Positions 26,290 to 36,976 of a stretch of 64,000 bases of DNA are shown in pieces. The translations under genes were made by a program, and so were the position numbers. The DNA comes from Herbaspirillum robiniae (GTDB taxonomy: Bacteria > Pseudomonadota > Gammaproteobacteria > Burkholderiales > Burkholderiaceae_D): contig NZ_NJGU01000001.1 of the NCBI RefSeq assembly GCF_002213415.1, forward strand, positions 1,054,001 to 1,118,000, in the 5' to 3' direction. Numbering within the stretch: the first letter of the stretch is position 1; every line of letters starts with the position of its first letter. A model generated the notes under the pieces. The model saw only the letters and a program-made list of their open reading frames with translations, ran no database searches and was not told where the DNA came from.

Positions 26290-27531
26290 ATGTCCCACAG
26301 CGACTCCCAGGCAACCCACACCATGGCTGACGACGCCAAGCTGCGCGAAGAAGCCGCCGCCAAGGCAGCGGCCACGGCCAAGCGCAAGAAACTGTTCTCC
26401 ATCTTCGGCGGCGTGGTCGCCATCGTCGGCATCGGCTACGGCGCCTACTGGTACCTGATCGGCTCGCGCTACGTCGAGACCGACAACGCCTACACCGCCA
26501 CCGAGATCTCGGTCGTCACGCCGGCCATCAACGGCATCGTGGCCGACGTCAAGGTGGTCGACACCCAGAGCGTCAAGAAGGGCGACGTGCTGGTGGCCAT
26601 CGACGACGCCGACGCCAAGCTGGCGCTGGCCCAGGCCGAAGCCGACCTGGACCGCACCGAACGCCGCGTCAAGGGCTTCTTCGCCAACGACGCCGGCCTG
26701 GCCGCGCAGGTGCTGGCGCGCGAAGCCGAGCAAAAGCGCGCAGCGGCCCAGCTGCTGTCGGCCCAGGCCGATGTGAAGCGCGCCGAGATCGATCTGCAGC
26801 GCCGCGAGGCGCTGTCCAAATCGGGCTCGGTGTCGGGCGAGGAACTCTCCAACGCGCGCACCGCCATGCTCAACGCCCAGGCCAACCTGAAGGCGGCCGA
26901 GGCCAGCGAAGTGCAGTCGCGCGCCAATACCAAGGCCACCCTCGGCGCCCAGAAGGCCAGCACCGTGCTGACCGCCGACACCACCGTCGACAACAACCCT
27001 GAAGTCGTGCTGGCCCGCGCCAAGCGCGACCAGGCCAAGCTGGACCTGGAGCGCACCGTGCTGCGTGCGCCGGTGGACGGCGTGGTGGCGCGCCGCCAGG
27101 TGCAGGTCGGCCAGCGCGTGCAGACTGGCGCCAACCTGCTCTCCGTGGTGCCGCTGCAGCAGATGCACGTGGACGCCAACTTCAAGGAAGGCCAGCTGAC
27201 CAAGGTCCAGATCGGCCAGCCGGTGACCATGAAGGCCGACATCTACGGCGGCTCGGTGGAATACCACGGCGTGGTGACCGGCCTGTCCGGCGGCACCGGC
27301 TCGGCGTTCGCCGTGATCCCGGCGCAGAACGCCACCGGCAACTGGATCAAGGTGGTGCAGCGCCTGCCGGTGCGCATCTCCATCGATCCCAAGGAACTGG
27401 CGCAGCGTCCGCTGTCGGTGGGCCTGTCGATGCTGGTGGAGATCGACACCCGCGGCCAGATCCAGGCCGGCAATACGCAACAGCAGCAGAAGACCGCGCA
27501 GAACGGCGACGCCAAGGCCGCAGCGCTGTAA
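26290..27531 (+). CDS. EmrA/HlyD-type membrane fusion protein of drug efflux pump
   Basis: A 413-residue periplasmic adaptor with one N-terminal membrane helix (about residues 38-58). The biotinyl/lipoyl-like half-domains include VETDNAYTATEISVVTPAINGIV and LRAPVDGVVARRQVQVGQRV, and between them lies a long alpha-helical coiled-coil hairpin (about 100-250). It links the EmrB-like inner-membrane pump to the NodT-type outer-membrane channel. It lies 5 bp after the NodT stop and 29 bp before the MFS gene. Confidence 0.94.
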   Translation: MSHSDSQATHTMADDAKLREEAAAKAAATAKRKKLFSIFGGVVAIVGIGYGAYWYLIGSRYVETDNAYTATEISVVTPAINGIVADVKVVDTQSVKKGDVLVAIDDADAKLALAQAEADLDRTERRVKGFFANDAGLAAQVLAREAEQKRAAAQLLSAQADVKRAEIDLQRREALSKSGSVSGEELSNARTAMLNAQANLKAAEASEVQSRANTKATLGAQKASTVLTADTTVDNNPEVVLARAKRDQAKLDLERTVLRAPVDGVVARRQVQVGQRVQTGANLLSVVPLQQMHVDANFKEGQLTKVQIGQPVTMKADIYGGSVEYHGVVTGLSGGTGSAFAVIPAQNATGNWIKVVQRLPVRISIDPKELAQRPLSVGLSMLVEIDTRGQIQAGNTQQQQKTAQNGDAKAAAL

Positions 27532-27560
27532 TCCGGACCTGACACAAGAAGAGGTTTCCC

Positions 27561-29132
27561 ATGTCATCCACAGTTAGCGCAGACGCCGGCCCGCTGCCGG
27601 CCCCTCTGCCCCAGGCCGAGCCGGGCAAGCTGCAAGGCAGCCAGTTGCTCGGCGCCGGCATCCTGCTGGCGGCCGCCAATTTCATCGCGGTGCTGGACAC
27701 GACGATCGCCAACGTCTCGGTCTCGCACATCGCCGGGGCGCTGGGCGCCTCCACCAGCCAGGGCACTTACGTCATCACCTCCTACGCGGTGGCCGAGGCC
27801 ATCACGGTGCCGCTGACCGGCTGGCTGGCCAACCGCTTCGGCACGGTGCGCGTGTTCATCTCGTCCATGGTGCTGTTCGGCCTGTTCTCGGCGCTGTGCG
27901 GCCTGGCCAATTCGCTGGGCATGCTGGTGCTGTTCCGCATCCTGCAAGGCCTGGCCGGCGGCCCGCTGATGCCGCTCTCGCAAACCCTGCTGCTGCGCAT
28001 CTTCCCCAAGGAGAAGGCGCCCGCCGCCATCGGCCTGTGGGCCATGACCACGCTGGTGGCGCCGATCGCAGGCCCGGTGCTGGGCGGCGTGCTGTGCGAC
28101 CAGTACAGCTGGCCCTACATCTTCTGGATCAACGTGCCGGTGGCGCTGGTATGCGGCTGGCTCGGCTGGCGCATGCTCAAGCCTTTCGAGAGCAAGACCA
28201 CCAAGCTGTCCATCGACCGCGTCGGCCTGTTGCTGATGATCGTGTGGGTCGCCGCGCTGCAGTACATGCTCGACGAAGGCAAGGAGAAGGACTGGTTCGC
28301 CTCCACCGAAATCGTGGTGCTGGCCGTGATCGCCGTGGTGTTCTTCATCGCATTCCTGATCTGGGAACTGACCGAGCGCAATCCGGTGGTCGACCTGCGG
28401 GTGTTCCGCCATCGCGGCTTCTCGGCCAGCGTCACCACGATCTCGCTGGCCTTCGGCGCCTTCTTCGGCTCCGTGGTGCTCACTCCCCTGTGGTTGCAGG
28501 GCTACATGGGCTACACCGCCACCTGGTCGGGCTGCGTGTCGGCGCTGACCGGGATCCTGGCGGTGATGACGGCGCCCTTCGTGGCCAAGATGTCGACCAA
28601 GGTCGACGGCCGCAAGCTGGTCTGCATCGGCGTGGTGTGGCTGGGGCTGATGACCTTCGTGCGCGCCTTCAACACCACCGACATGACGATCTTCCAGATC
28701 GGCTGGCCGCTGTTCCTGCAGGGCATCGGCATGCCGCTGTTCTTCGTGCCGCTGACCGGCCTGGCGCTGGCCAGCGTGAACGAGGAAGAGACCGCCTCGG
28801 CCGCCGGCCTGATGAGCTTCTGCCGCACCATGTCGGGCGCCATCGCCACCTCCATCGTCAACACCAGCTGGGAAAACGACACCACCTACTTCCGCGCCGA
28901 ACTGGCCGGGCTGGTGGACCGCTCCGGCGACGCCGTGAATGCCATGGCGGCCACCGGCATGACGGTCGACCAGGCTACCGGCTCGCTGGTGCAGACGGTG
29001 CAGAACCAGGCCGTGATGCTGGCCACCAACCACATCTTCATGATGGCCGCGATCTCGTTCTCGCTGGCGGCCATGGCGGTGTGGCTGGCGCCCAAGCCCA
29101 AGCGCGTGGCCGACACGTCTTCGGCGCACTAA
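27561..29132 (+). CDS. EmrB/QacA-type MFS drug transporter (DHA2 family, 14 helices)
   Basis: A 523-residue inner-membrane proton-driven drug antiporter. The first helix carries the DHA2 signature region FIAVLDTTIANVSVSHIAGALG, followed by ITSYAVAEAITVPLTGWLANRFG (motif A region) and the RILQGLAGGPLMPLSQ motif B. About 14 hydrophobic segments are visible. Third gene of the efflux operon; terminator at 29176-29206. Substrates cannot be predicted. Confidence 0.95.
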   Translation: MSSTVSADAGPLPAPLPQAEPGKLQGSQLLGAGILLAAANFIAVLDTTIANVSVSHIAGALGASTSQGTYVITSYAVAEAITVPLTGWLANRFGTVRVFISSMVLFGLFSALCGLANSLGMLVLFRILQGLAGGPLMPLSQTLLLRIFPKEKAPAAIGLWAMTTLVAPIAGPVLGGVLCDQYSWPYIFWINVPVALVCGWLGWRMLKPFESKTTKLSIDRVGLLLMIVWVAALQYMLDEGKEKDWFASTEIVVLAVIAVVFFIAFLIWELTERNPVVDLRVFRHRGFSASVTTISLAFGAFFGSVVLTPLWLQGYMGYTATWSGCVSALTGILAVMTAPFVAKMSTKVDGRKLVCIGVVWLGLMTFVRAFNTTDMTIFQIGWPLFLQGIGMPLFFVPLTGLALASVNEEETASAAGLMSFCRTMSGAIATSIVNTSWENDTTYFRAELAGLVDRSGDAVNAMAATGMTVDQATGSLVQTVQNQAVMLATNHIFMMAAISFSLAAMAVWLAPKPKRVADTSSAH

Positions 29133-29175
29133 GCGCCCACCTTCCCCCGACAGTCCGTTCCCCTGCGGACTGGGC

Positions 29176-29206
29176 AGGCGGCCACTCCGGTGGCCGCCTG
29201 TTTTTT
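29176..29206 (+). terminator. Rho-independent terminator of the efflux operon
   Basis: AGGCGGCCAC (29176-29185), loop TCCG, GTGGCCGCCT (29190-29199), then G and six T. It lies 43 bp after the emrB-like stop. Confidence 0.95.
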
Positions 29207-29276
29207 CATGCTCCGACGGATCGCGGGCGATTTTGCTAGACTGCCCGCACCCTATGACAGCCACGGAGACCGCACC

Positions 29277-30281
29277 ATGAGAGCCTTGCAAGCCGACGCC
29301 TTTTCCATCGCCTCGCTGAAGATCGCCGATGTCCCCAAGCCGCAACCGAAACGCGGCGACATCCTGGTGCGGGTGAAGGCTGCCAGCCTGAACTACCGCG
29401 ACCTGGCCATCCTCTCCGGCAGCTACATGCCCAACCTGCAGCTGCCCTATGTGCCCTCGTCGGACGCCTGCGGCGTGGTCGAGGCGGTGGGCGAAGACGT
29501 CACCCGCTTCAAGGTCGGCGACCGCGTGGTGCCGGTCTACATCCAGGGCTGGCGCGACGGCGCGCTGACGCCCGAGCAGCGCGCCGGCGGTTCGCTGGGC
29601 GCGCCGCTGACCGGCGTGCTGCAGGACTACGTGGTGGTGCCGGCCGAAGACGCCGTGGCCGCGCCGGCCTATCTCACCGACGCCCAGGCCAGTACCCTGC
29701 CGATCGCCGCGCTGACCGCCTGGACCTGCCTGCAGCAAGGCGGCCTGCAGCCGGGCCAGAGTGTGCTGGTGCAAGGCACCGGCGGCGTCGCGCTGTTCGC
29801 GGCGCAGTTCGCCCGCGCCGCCGGCGCACGCGTGATCGGCCTGACCTCCGGCGACGCCAAGGCGGCGCTGATGCGCGACCTGGGCGTGGACACCGTGATC
29901 AACTACAGGCAGACGCCCGAATGGGCCGGCGCGGTGCGCGAGGCCACCGGCGGGCGCGGCGTCGACATCGTGGTGGAGACCACCGGCAGCAGCCTGTCGC
30001 AGTCGCTGTCGGCGGTGCGCTTCAACGGTTTCGTCGGCGTGATCGGCTTTGTCGGCGGCATGGAGGCGCCGCTGAACATCCGCCAGCTGATCGGCCCCAT
30101 GATCCGCATGCAGGGCGTGGTGGTCGGCTCGCGCGCCTCGCTCGAGGCGATGATGCGCATGATGGCCATGCACCAGATCAAGCCGCTGATCGACTCCACC
30201 TTCCCGCTCGAACGCGCCGCCGAAGGCTTCTCGCGCATGGAGCAAGGCGCCCATTCGGGCAAGATCGTGATTACTTTGTGA
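29277..30281 (+). CDS. Zinc-independent MDR-superfamily NAD(P)-dependent oxidoreductase
   Basis: A 334-residue medium-chain dehydrogenase/reductase. The N-terminal GroES-like domain (VRVKAASLNYRDLAILSGSY) lacks the catalytic-zinc GHE motif; at that place is SDACGVVEAVG, as in quinone oxidoreductase-type members. The Rossmann motif GTGGVALFAAQFA (around 163-175) binds the nucleotide. The ATG at 29277 follows a GGAGA ribosome site. The reaction is likely reduction of a quinone, enone or aldehyde; the substrate is unknown. No hairpin terminator lies between its stop and the AT-rich island that follows. Confidence 0.88.
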   Translation: MRALQADAFSIASLKIADVPKPQPKRGDILVRVKAASLNYRDLAILSGSYMPNLQLPYVPSSDACGVVEAVGEDVTRFKVGDRVVPVYIQGWRDGALTPEQRAGGSLGAPLTGVLQDYVVVPAEDAVAAPAYLTDAQASTLPIAALTAWTCLQQGGLQPGQSVLVQGTGGVALFAAQFARAAGARVIGLTSGDAKAALMRDLGVDTVINYRQTPEWAGAVREATGGRGVDIVVETTGSSLSQSLSAVRFNGFVGVIGFVGGMEAPLNIRQLIGPMIRMQGVVVGSRASLEAMMRMMAMHQIKPLIDSTFPLERAAEGFSRMEQGAHSGKIVITL

Positions 30282-30291
30282 TCAGGTATAG

Positions 30292-30300
30292 TTACGCCAA
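30292..30300. repeat. Left copy of 9-bp inverted repeat flanking the AT-rich island
   Basis: TTACGCCAA lies 10 bp after the oxidoreductase stop. Its reverse complement TTGGCGTAA is at 32268-32276. Possible insertion boundary; chance is not excluded. Confidence 0.4.
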
Positions 30301-30345
30301 TAAAACTCTAGTCCAAAGCAAGATCTCTAAAGGGAATTCATCCGA

Positions 30346-31356
30346 ATGATCGCGTTCTGCGTATTTAACAATAAAGGGGGGGTCGGAAAAACGACCTTAC
30401 TTTGCAATCTTGCTGCGTACTATGCAATGCGAGAACAAAAAAAAGTGCTCGTAGTAGACGCCGATCCCCAGTGCAATGCGACGGCCTATATGTTCAAAGA
30501 AAAAGAACTAGAAGAACTATATAGCCCGACCAGAGACGGTAAAACGATCAATCAGTTGATAACGTCTTTAAAAAAATCAAAGGGTTACTCGGATATCCCG
30601 GTAAAAAAAAGCGCAACCTTTGGAGTCGATGTTGTTCCTGGCGATCCAAGGTTTTCACTTGCGGAAGATTTTTTAGCCAAAGACTGGTTAGATGCCACCG
30701 CCGGTGATGAAAGAGGCTTGAAGACCACATATCTGTTTCAAGCTCTTCTCAAGTGGGCGAAAGAAAAAAAATATGACTATGTTTTCTTTGATATGGGTCC
30801 ATCTCTTGGCGCAATCAATCGAACAATCCTTTTGTCATGCGATTACTTCGTTCTTCCGATGTCTTCAGATATCTTTAGTTTAAGAGGTCTTCAGAATATT
30901 GAAGTATCCATCTCTACCTGGAAGAAAGGGCTAGATCGAGGCCTGACGACCTACTTCGAAGACAATCATGAAGATTTTGTGTTTGACGACCAAAGCAAAC
31001 CGAATCGCGATGGCATCAAGTTCGTTGGCTATGTTACGCAACAATACACTGCAAAAACCGTTGGCGGAAAGAAGCAGCCTGTTGATGCTTACGAGAAGAT
31101 TATTCGCAGAATCGGCCCTGCGATAAAAAAGCACTTAATCGACTCGTTAAATAAAGGGGCAAAACCAATTAAGGCATACAAGCTCGGGGAAATTGCGTAC
31201 TTTCATAGTTTAGTTCCTCTTGCCCAAGCAGCAAGTAAGCCCATTTTCGGATTGAAATCCAGCGATGGTGTGGTCGGTGCACACTTCGATAAGGTAAAGC
31301 AATTTGAGGCCGTAATTAAAGAGATCGCGGACAACCTAGCAAATAACATTAAATGA
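30346..31356 (+). CDS. ParA/MinD-family P-loop ATPase of the ParA-SIR2 island
   Basis: A 336-residue deviant-Walker ATPase. Residues 8-17 are NNKGGVGKTT, with signature lysine K10 and P-loop K15. VLVVDADPQCN (34-44) is the switch motif and YVFFDMGPS (145-153) is Walker B. After the core (about 1-190) comes a long basic, poorly recognisable C-terminal part (190-336) that standard ParA proteins lack in this form. No parB or parS is seen, so chromosome partition is unlikely. Ribosome site AGGGAA lies 9 bp before the ATG. A weak promoter (TTGTGA/AATAAA) may overlap the preceding stop codon. Base composition is clearly AT-richer than the neighbours, suggesting transfer. It overlaps the SIR2 gene by 4 bp. 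The predicted role is sensor or switch for the SIR2 effector (inference). Confidence 0.85.
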   Translation: MIAFCVFNNKGGVGKTTLLCNLAAYYAMREQKKVLVVDADPQCNATAYMFKEKELEELYSPTRDGKTINQLITSLKKSKGYSDIPVKKSATFGVDVVPGDPRFSLAEDFLAKDWLDATAGDERGLKTTYLFQALLKWAKEKKYDYVFFDMGPSLGAINRTILLSCDYFVLPMSSDIFSLRGLQNIEVSISTWKKGLDRGLTTYFEDNHEDFVFDDQSKPNRDGIKFVGYVTQQYTAKTVGGKKQPVDAYEKIIRRIGPAIKKHLIDSLNKGAKPIKAYKLGEIAYFHSLVPLAQAASKPIFGLKSSDGVVGAHFDKVKQFEAVIKEIADNLANNIK

Positions 31357-32234
31357 TTATCTGGCCTCGCGAACTTGTCCGCGAAATTGCACGCAGACGA
31401 TGTGTACTATTTTTTGGCGCAGGAATTTCGATGAATTCTGTCGGAAAAGACGGAAAGACTCGCCCTCCAGGGTGGGGGGAATTTCTCTTGCACGCGATTG
31501 ATCAAATTCCAAACATTTCGCGCAAGTTACGGAAGGATATCAAAAGCCTTATCGATCGAACTGACTATCTCACTGCCGCCGAAGTGATCAGAACCGAATT
31601 GAAGCCAGATGGCTTCAAAGCGCTAGTAAAGGAAGCGTTTCACTCGCCTGATTTTCAGCCTGCAACAATACATAGCCATCTGTACAAATTAGATTTGCGC
31701 ATAGCGATCACTCCGAATTTCGATGGCATCTACGAAGCCGCTGCTGGGCAACGAGGGGCCGGGGCGATTACCGTAAAAAATTACTATGAAGATGACATTG
31801 CTGAAGCGCTTCGCCGAAATGAAACAGTTTTAATCAAGAGCCACGGCTCCGTATCTTCTGCCAACAAGCTCATTTTTACTCGAAGTGACTACGCCAAGGC
31901 TCGAAATCAACATGGGCAATTTTATGAGCTAATAGATGCGCTCTTGCGTACACATACTTTCATATTTGTCGGCTGTGGAATGGATGATCCAGATATTCGC
32001 TCTCTGCTAGAAAACTATTGCTATCGTCATCCATCAGCACAAAATCACTACTTCATCACGGCGAGCAATAATTACAACAAAGAAATTAAGAAAGTCTTAA
32101 GTGAATCTCTCAAAATTAACATTCTTGAATATGCGTACACGAAAGATCATTCAAACCTAACAAAGTCTCTGGAGCAGTTGATTAAGACTTTGGAGCTAGA
32201 GCGCAAAGAAGTCGGAGAGCGACAACTTTGGTAA
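31353..32234 (+). CDS. SIR2-domain protein, predicted NAD-consuming effector
   Basis: A 293-residue SIR2-like protein. The NAD-binding motif FGAGISMN is at residues 21-28, followed by PGWGEFL (39-45). ITPNFD (119-124) supplies the conserved Asn122 and Asp124, KSHGS (162-166) the catalytic-type His164, and [10 protein letters not shown] (205-214) the second NAD-binding loop. There are no zinc-binding cysteine pairs, so it is not a classical deacetylase. This motif set is shared with the NADase SIR2 domains of anti-phage proteins such as ThsA and DSR. The domain fills nearly the whole protein, so sensing must come from the partner. The ATG overlaps the ParA-like stop by 4 bp, and codon use is AT-rich like that gene. 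Confidence 0.88.
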   Translation: MIIWPRELVREIARRRCVLFFGAGISMNSVGKDGKTRPPGWGEFLLHAIDQIPNISRKLRKDIKSLIDRTDYLTAAEVIRTELKPDGFKALVKEAFHSPDFQPATIHSHLYKLDLRIAITPNFDGIYEAAAGQRGAGAITVKNYYEDDIAEALRRNETVLIKSHGSVSSANKLIFTRSDYAKARNQHGQFYELIDALLRTHTFIFVGCGMDDPDIRSLLENYCYRHPSAQNHYFITASNNYNKEIKKVLSESLKINILEYAYTKDHSNLTKSLEQLIKTLELERKEVGERQLW

Positions 32235-32267
32235 GGAAGGAAGATCACCCTCAGTGAGCCCACTGGT

Positions 32268-32276
32268 TTGGCGTAA
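32268..32276. repeat. Right copy of 9-bp inverted repeat flanking the AT-rich island
   Basis: TTGGCGTAA, the reverse complement of 30292-30300, lies 33 bp after the SIR2 stop, about where the base composition returns to GC-rich. Confidence 0.4.
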
Positions 32277-32304
32277 TCATTGCGCGTACAATCCCACCTC
32301 AAGC

Positions 32305-32328
32305 ATGCGGACCCCGGTCCGCATTTTT
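32305..32328 (+). terminator. Rho-independent terminator between the SIR2 gene and mutS
   Basis: ATGCGGAC (32305-32312), loop CCCG, GTCCGCAT (32317-32324), running into a T tract (to 32328). It is GC-rich like the host chromosome and may originally have served the upstream oxidoreductase gene. Confidence 0.8.
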
Positions 32329-32472
32329 GATTTATGGCGCGCCCCGCGCGCAGCCGGTCTACCCTGCCGCCAGCCATGGCCCGTGCGCATCTCGGCGCCA
32401 CAGCGCGCGCGGCAAAGCAATCCCGAACAAGCACCACCGGCCCAAGGCCAGGATCACGACAACGACAGCCTG

Positions 32473-35175
<2,703 letters not shown>

Positions 35176-35235
35176 AAACCGGGCACCCCGGCAACCGCGC
35201 GCCGCCATGACCATTCCCGACGAGGCAGCCACACG

Positions 35236-36162
35236 ATGAGACGTATCCTGCTGACCGCCCTGCTAGCCTGCGCCGCCTGCCTGACGGCGCTGCCGGCGTC
35301 GGCGGCGCCGCAGGATTTCGCGTTCGGCATGATCAGCCACGCCTTCGCCGGCGGCAACGGCGAGGAGGTGCTGCGCAAGGCCATCGCCGAAACCGATGCC
35401 GACAACCTGGCCTTCGTCGTGGTCAACGGCGTGAAGTCAGCCTCCGAGCCGTGCGACGACGCGCTTTACAGCCAGCGTCACGAGATCCTCTCGCAGGCGC
35501 AGAACGGCGTCTTCATGTCCATGGCGGCGGCCGACTGGATCACCTGCCGCGACCGCGAGCAGCGCTCCGACGCCATCGAGCGGCTGGCGCGCATGCGCGA
35601 GCTGTTCCATTCCGGCGAATTCTCCATGGGCGCGAGCCGCCTGCCGCTGCTGCGCCAGTCGCTCACGCCCAAGTTCCGCAGCTATGCCGAGAACACCCGC
35701 TGGGAAGTCGGCAACGTGCTGTTCGCCACCGTCAACCTGCCGGCCGGCAACAACCACTTCCTGCTCGACGGCGGGCGCAACAGCGAGTTCGAAGACCGCC
35801 TGATCGCCAACCGCAACTGGCTGCAGCACCTGTTCGCCTACGGCGCGCTGAAGAAGGTCTCGGCCATCGTCTTCTTCAGCGACGGCAATCCCTTCGGCCC
35901 GCCGCCCAAGCGCTCCTTCTTCCGCACCCAGCGCGACGGCTTCTCCGAGACGCGCCGCGCGTTCTCCGACCTGGCCGCCAGGTTCCAGGGCCGGGTGCTG
36001 GTGGTGCACGGCGAGACCGCGAAGAGCAAGGCGCCGCCGCGCATCCTGTGGACCGGCAACCTCGGCAGCGTGGGCGCGGGCGAACGCTGGCTGAAGGTGG
36101 TGGTGGACGATCACCTGCCGCAGCTGTTCGCGGTGGCCGATGCCGACGGCGAGCGGCGCTGA
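35236..36162 (+). CDS. Secreted protein of unknown function, possibly a degenerate metallophosphoesterase-like fold
   Basis: A 308-residue protein with a clear signal peptide (1-23, cleavage ASA/AP), so exported. Strand-like segments DFAFGMISHAF (residues 26-36), LAFVVVNGVKS, SAIVFFSDGNPF and RVLVVHGET are spaced like the core of calcineurin-like phosphoesterases. The usual metal ligands (Asp-X-His, Gly-Asp, Gly-Asn-His) are mostly missing, so catalysis is doubtful. It lies 60 bp after mutS on the same strand and ends at a bidirectional terminator. I do not recognise a named family; the fold suggestion is inference. Confidence 0.75.
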   Translation: MRRILLTALLACAACLTALPASAAPQDFAFGMISHAFAGGNGEEVLRKAIAETDADNLAFVVVNGVKSASEPCDDALYSQRHEILSQAQNGVFMSMAAADWITCRDREQRSDAIERLARMRELFHSGEFSMGASRLPLLRQSLTPKFRSYAENTRWEVGNVLFATVNLPAGNNHFLLDGGRNSEFEDRLIANRNWLQHLFAYGALKKVSAIVFFSDGNPFGPPPKRSFFRTQRDGFSETRRAFSDLAARFQGRVLVVHGETAKSKAPPRILWTGNLGSVGAGERWLKVVVDDHLPQLFAVADADGERR

Positions 36163-36192
36163 AACCCGCGCCTGATCCTGGCAGCAGAAACA

Positions 36193-36218
36193 AAAACGCC
36201 CGCGATTGCGGGCGTTTT
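36193..36218. terminator. Bidirectional terminator between the secreted protein gene and slyD
   Basis: AAAACGCCCGC (36193-36203), loop GATT, GCGGGCGTTTT (36208-36218). T tracts arise on both strands, fitting the convergent genes. Confidence 0.93.
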
Positions 36219-36241
36219 CTTTTGCGGCGGATGCGGCAGGA

Positions 36242-36784
36242 TCAGTTCAGCGGCTGGCTGCGGAAGTGGTCGCCGTCCTCGCCCTCATCTTCATCGTGGT
36301 GATGATGATGGTGGCCGTGCGGGCCGTGCACGTGGCCGTGCGAGATCTCTTCTTCCGAGGCTTCGCGCACTTCGGCCACCGACAGCTCGAAGCGCAGCGC
36401 GATGCCGGCCAGCGGATGGTTGCCGTCGAGGACAGCCTTGCCGTCGGCGACTTCGGTGACGGTGAAGATGACGGTGTCGTGGCTTTCGTCGTCAGGCGAG
36501 CCTTCGAACTGCATGCCCACTTCGATGGGCTGCGGCAGGCGCGAGACCGGCTCGATCTTGACCAGCTCGGAGTCGTATTCGCCGAAGGCGTCTTCCGGCT
36601 CGACCTGGATGGTGGTCTGGTAGCCGGCTTCCTTGCCGTCCAGCGCTTCTTCGATCTTGGGCAGGGTGTTCTGGTAGCCGCCGTGCAGATAAACCATCGG
36701 CTCGCTGCTTTGCTCGATCAGGTTGTTCTGCGCATCCGACAATTTGTAGTTCACGGAGACTACGGTGTTTTTTGCGATCTTCAT
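36242..36784 (-). CDS. slyD: FKBP-type peptidyl-prolyl isomerase SlyD
   Basis: A 180-residue cytoplasmic prolyl isomerase/chaperone and metal-binding protein. The FKBP domain is split (about 1-68 and 128-150) around the inserted IF chaperone flap (69-127). YLHGGYQNTLPKIEEALDGK and DAFGEYD are characteristic. The C-terminal tail is rich in histidine and acid residues, including a run of six His; in E. coli SlyD the tail binds nickel and supports hydrogenase maturation. Convergent with the upstream gene and divergent from the RoxA-like gene. Confidence 0.95.
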   Translation of the reverse strand: MKIAKNTVVSVNYKLSDAQNNLIEQSSEPMVYLHGGYQNTLPKIEEALDGKEAGYQTTIQVEPEDAFGEYDSELVKIEPVSRLPQPIEVGMQFEGSPDDESHDTVIFTVTEVADGKAVLDGNHPLAGIALRFELSVAEVREASEEEISHGHVHGPHGHHHHHHDEDEGEDGDHFRSQPLN

Positions 36785-36963
36785 CGTATGGGGTCCTTTG
36801 CTATCGGTATATGCTGCCGAGGCAGCCGGGTGTGGGGCTCAAGAGCATTCCCCCTTGCCATTCCCGCGCGGCAAGGACTCTTTTTCTTCAGCAAACTGAA
36901 AGCGCGATTATACCTGCATCAAACTTCGCCGCCTTTGCGCAGCTTCAAGCGCAGCGGCGCGCC

Positions 36964-36969
36964 TATAAT
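36964..36969 (+). promoter_or_regulatory. TATAAT -10 element directly before the RoxA-like start codon
   Basis: A perfect TATAAT ends 7 bp before the ATG at 36977, so the transcript would begin at or next to the start codon (leaderless mRNA). No good -35 hexamer was found. Confidence 0.5.
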
Positions 36970-36976
36970 GGCGGGC

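Noticed and set aside
27564-30254. 896-codon open frame on the minus strand opposite emrB and the oxidoreductase
   Set aside because: Its translation is rich in His, Gln, Gly and Arg with no domain. It mirrors GC-rich codon bias of the plus-strand genes, which are clear family members.
30346-31356. Chromosome or plasmid partition gene parA
   Set aside because: No parB gene or parS-like repeats nearby, a non-standard C-terminus, and a tight overlap with a SIR2 gene instead.
31353-32234. Classical sirtuin (CobB-type) deacetylase
   Set aside because: The zinc-binding cysteine pairs and the CobB-specific substrate motif are missing; the PGWGEFL and GCGMDDPD pattern is that of SIR2-like NADases.
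30282-32330. Prophage or transposon carrying the ParA-SIR2 pair
   Set aside because: No integrase, transposase, phage structural gene or tRNA attachment site is present; only a possible short inverted repeat was found.
32254-32472. MutS N-terminal extension from an upstream in-frame start
   Set aside because: The 73 extra residues lack MutS similarity and would be translated through the terminator and promoter region.
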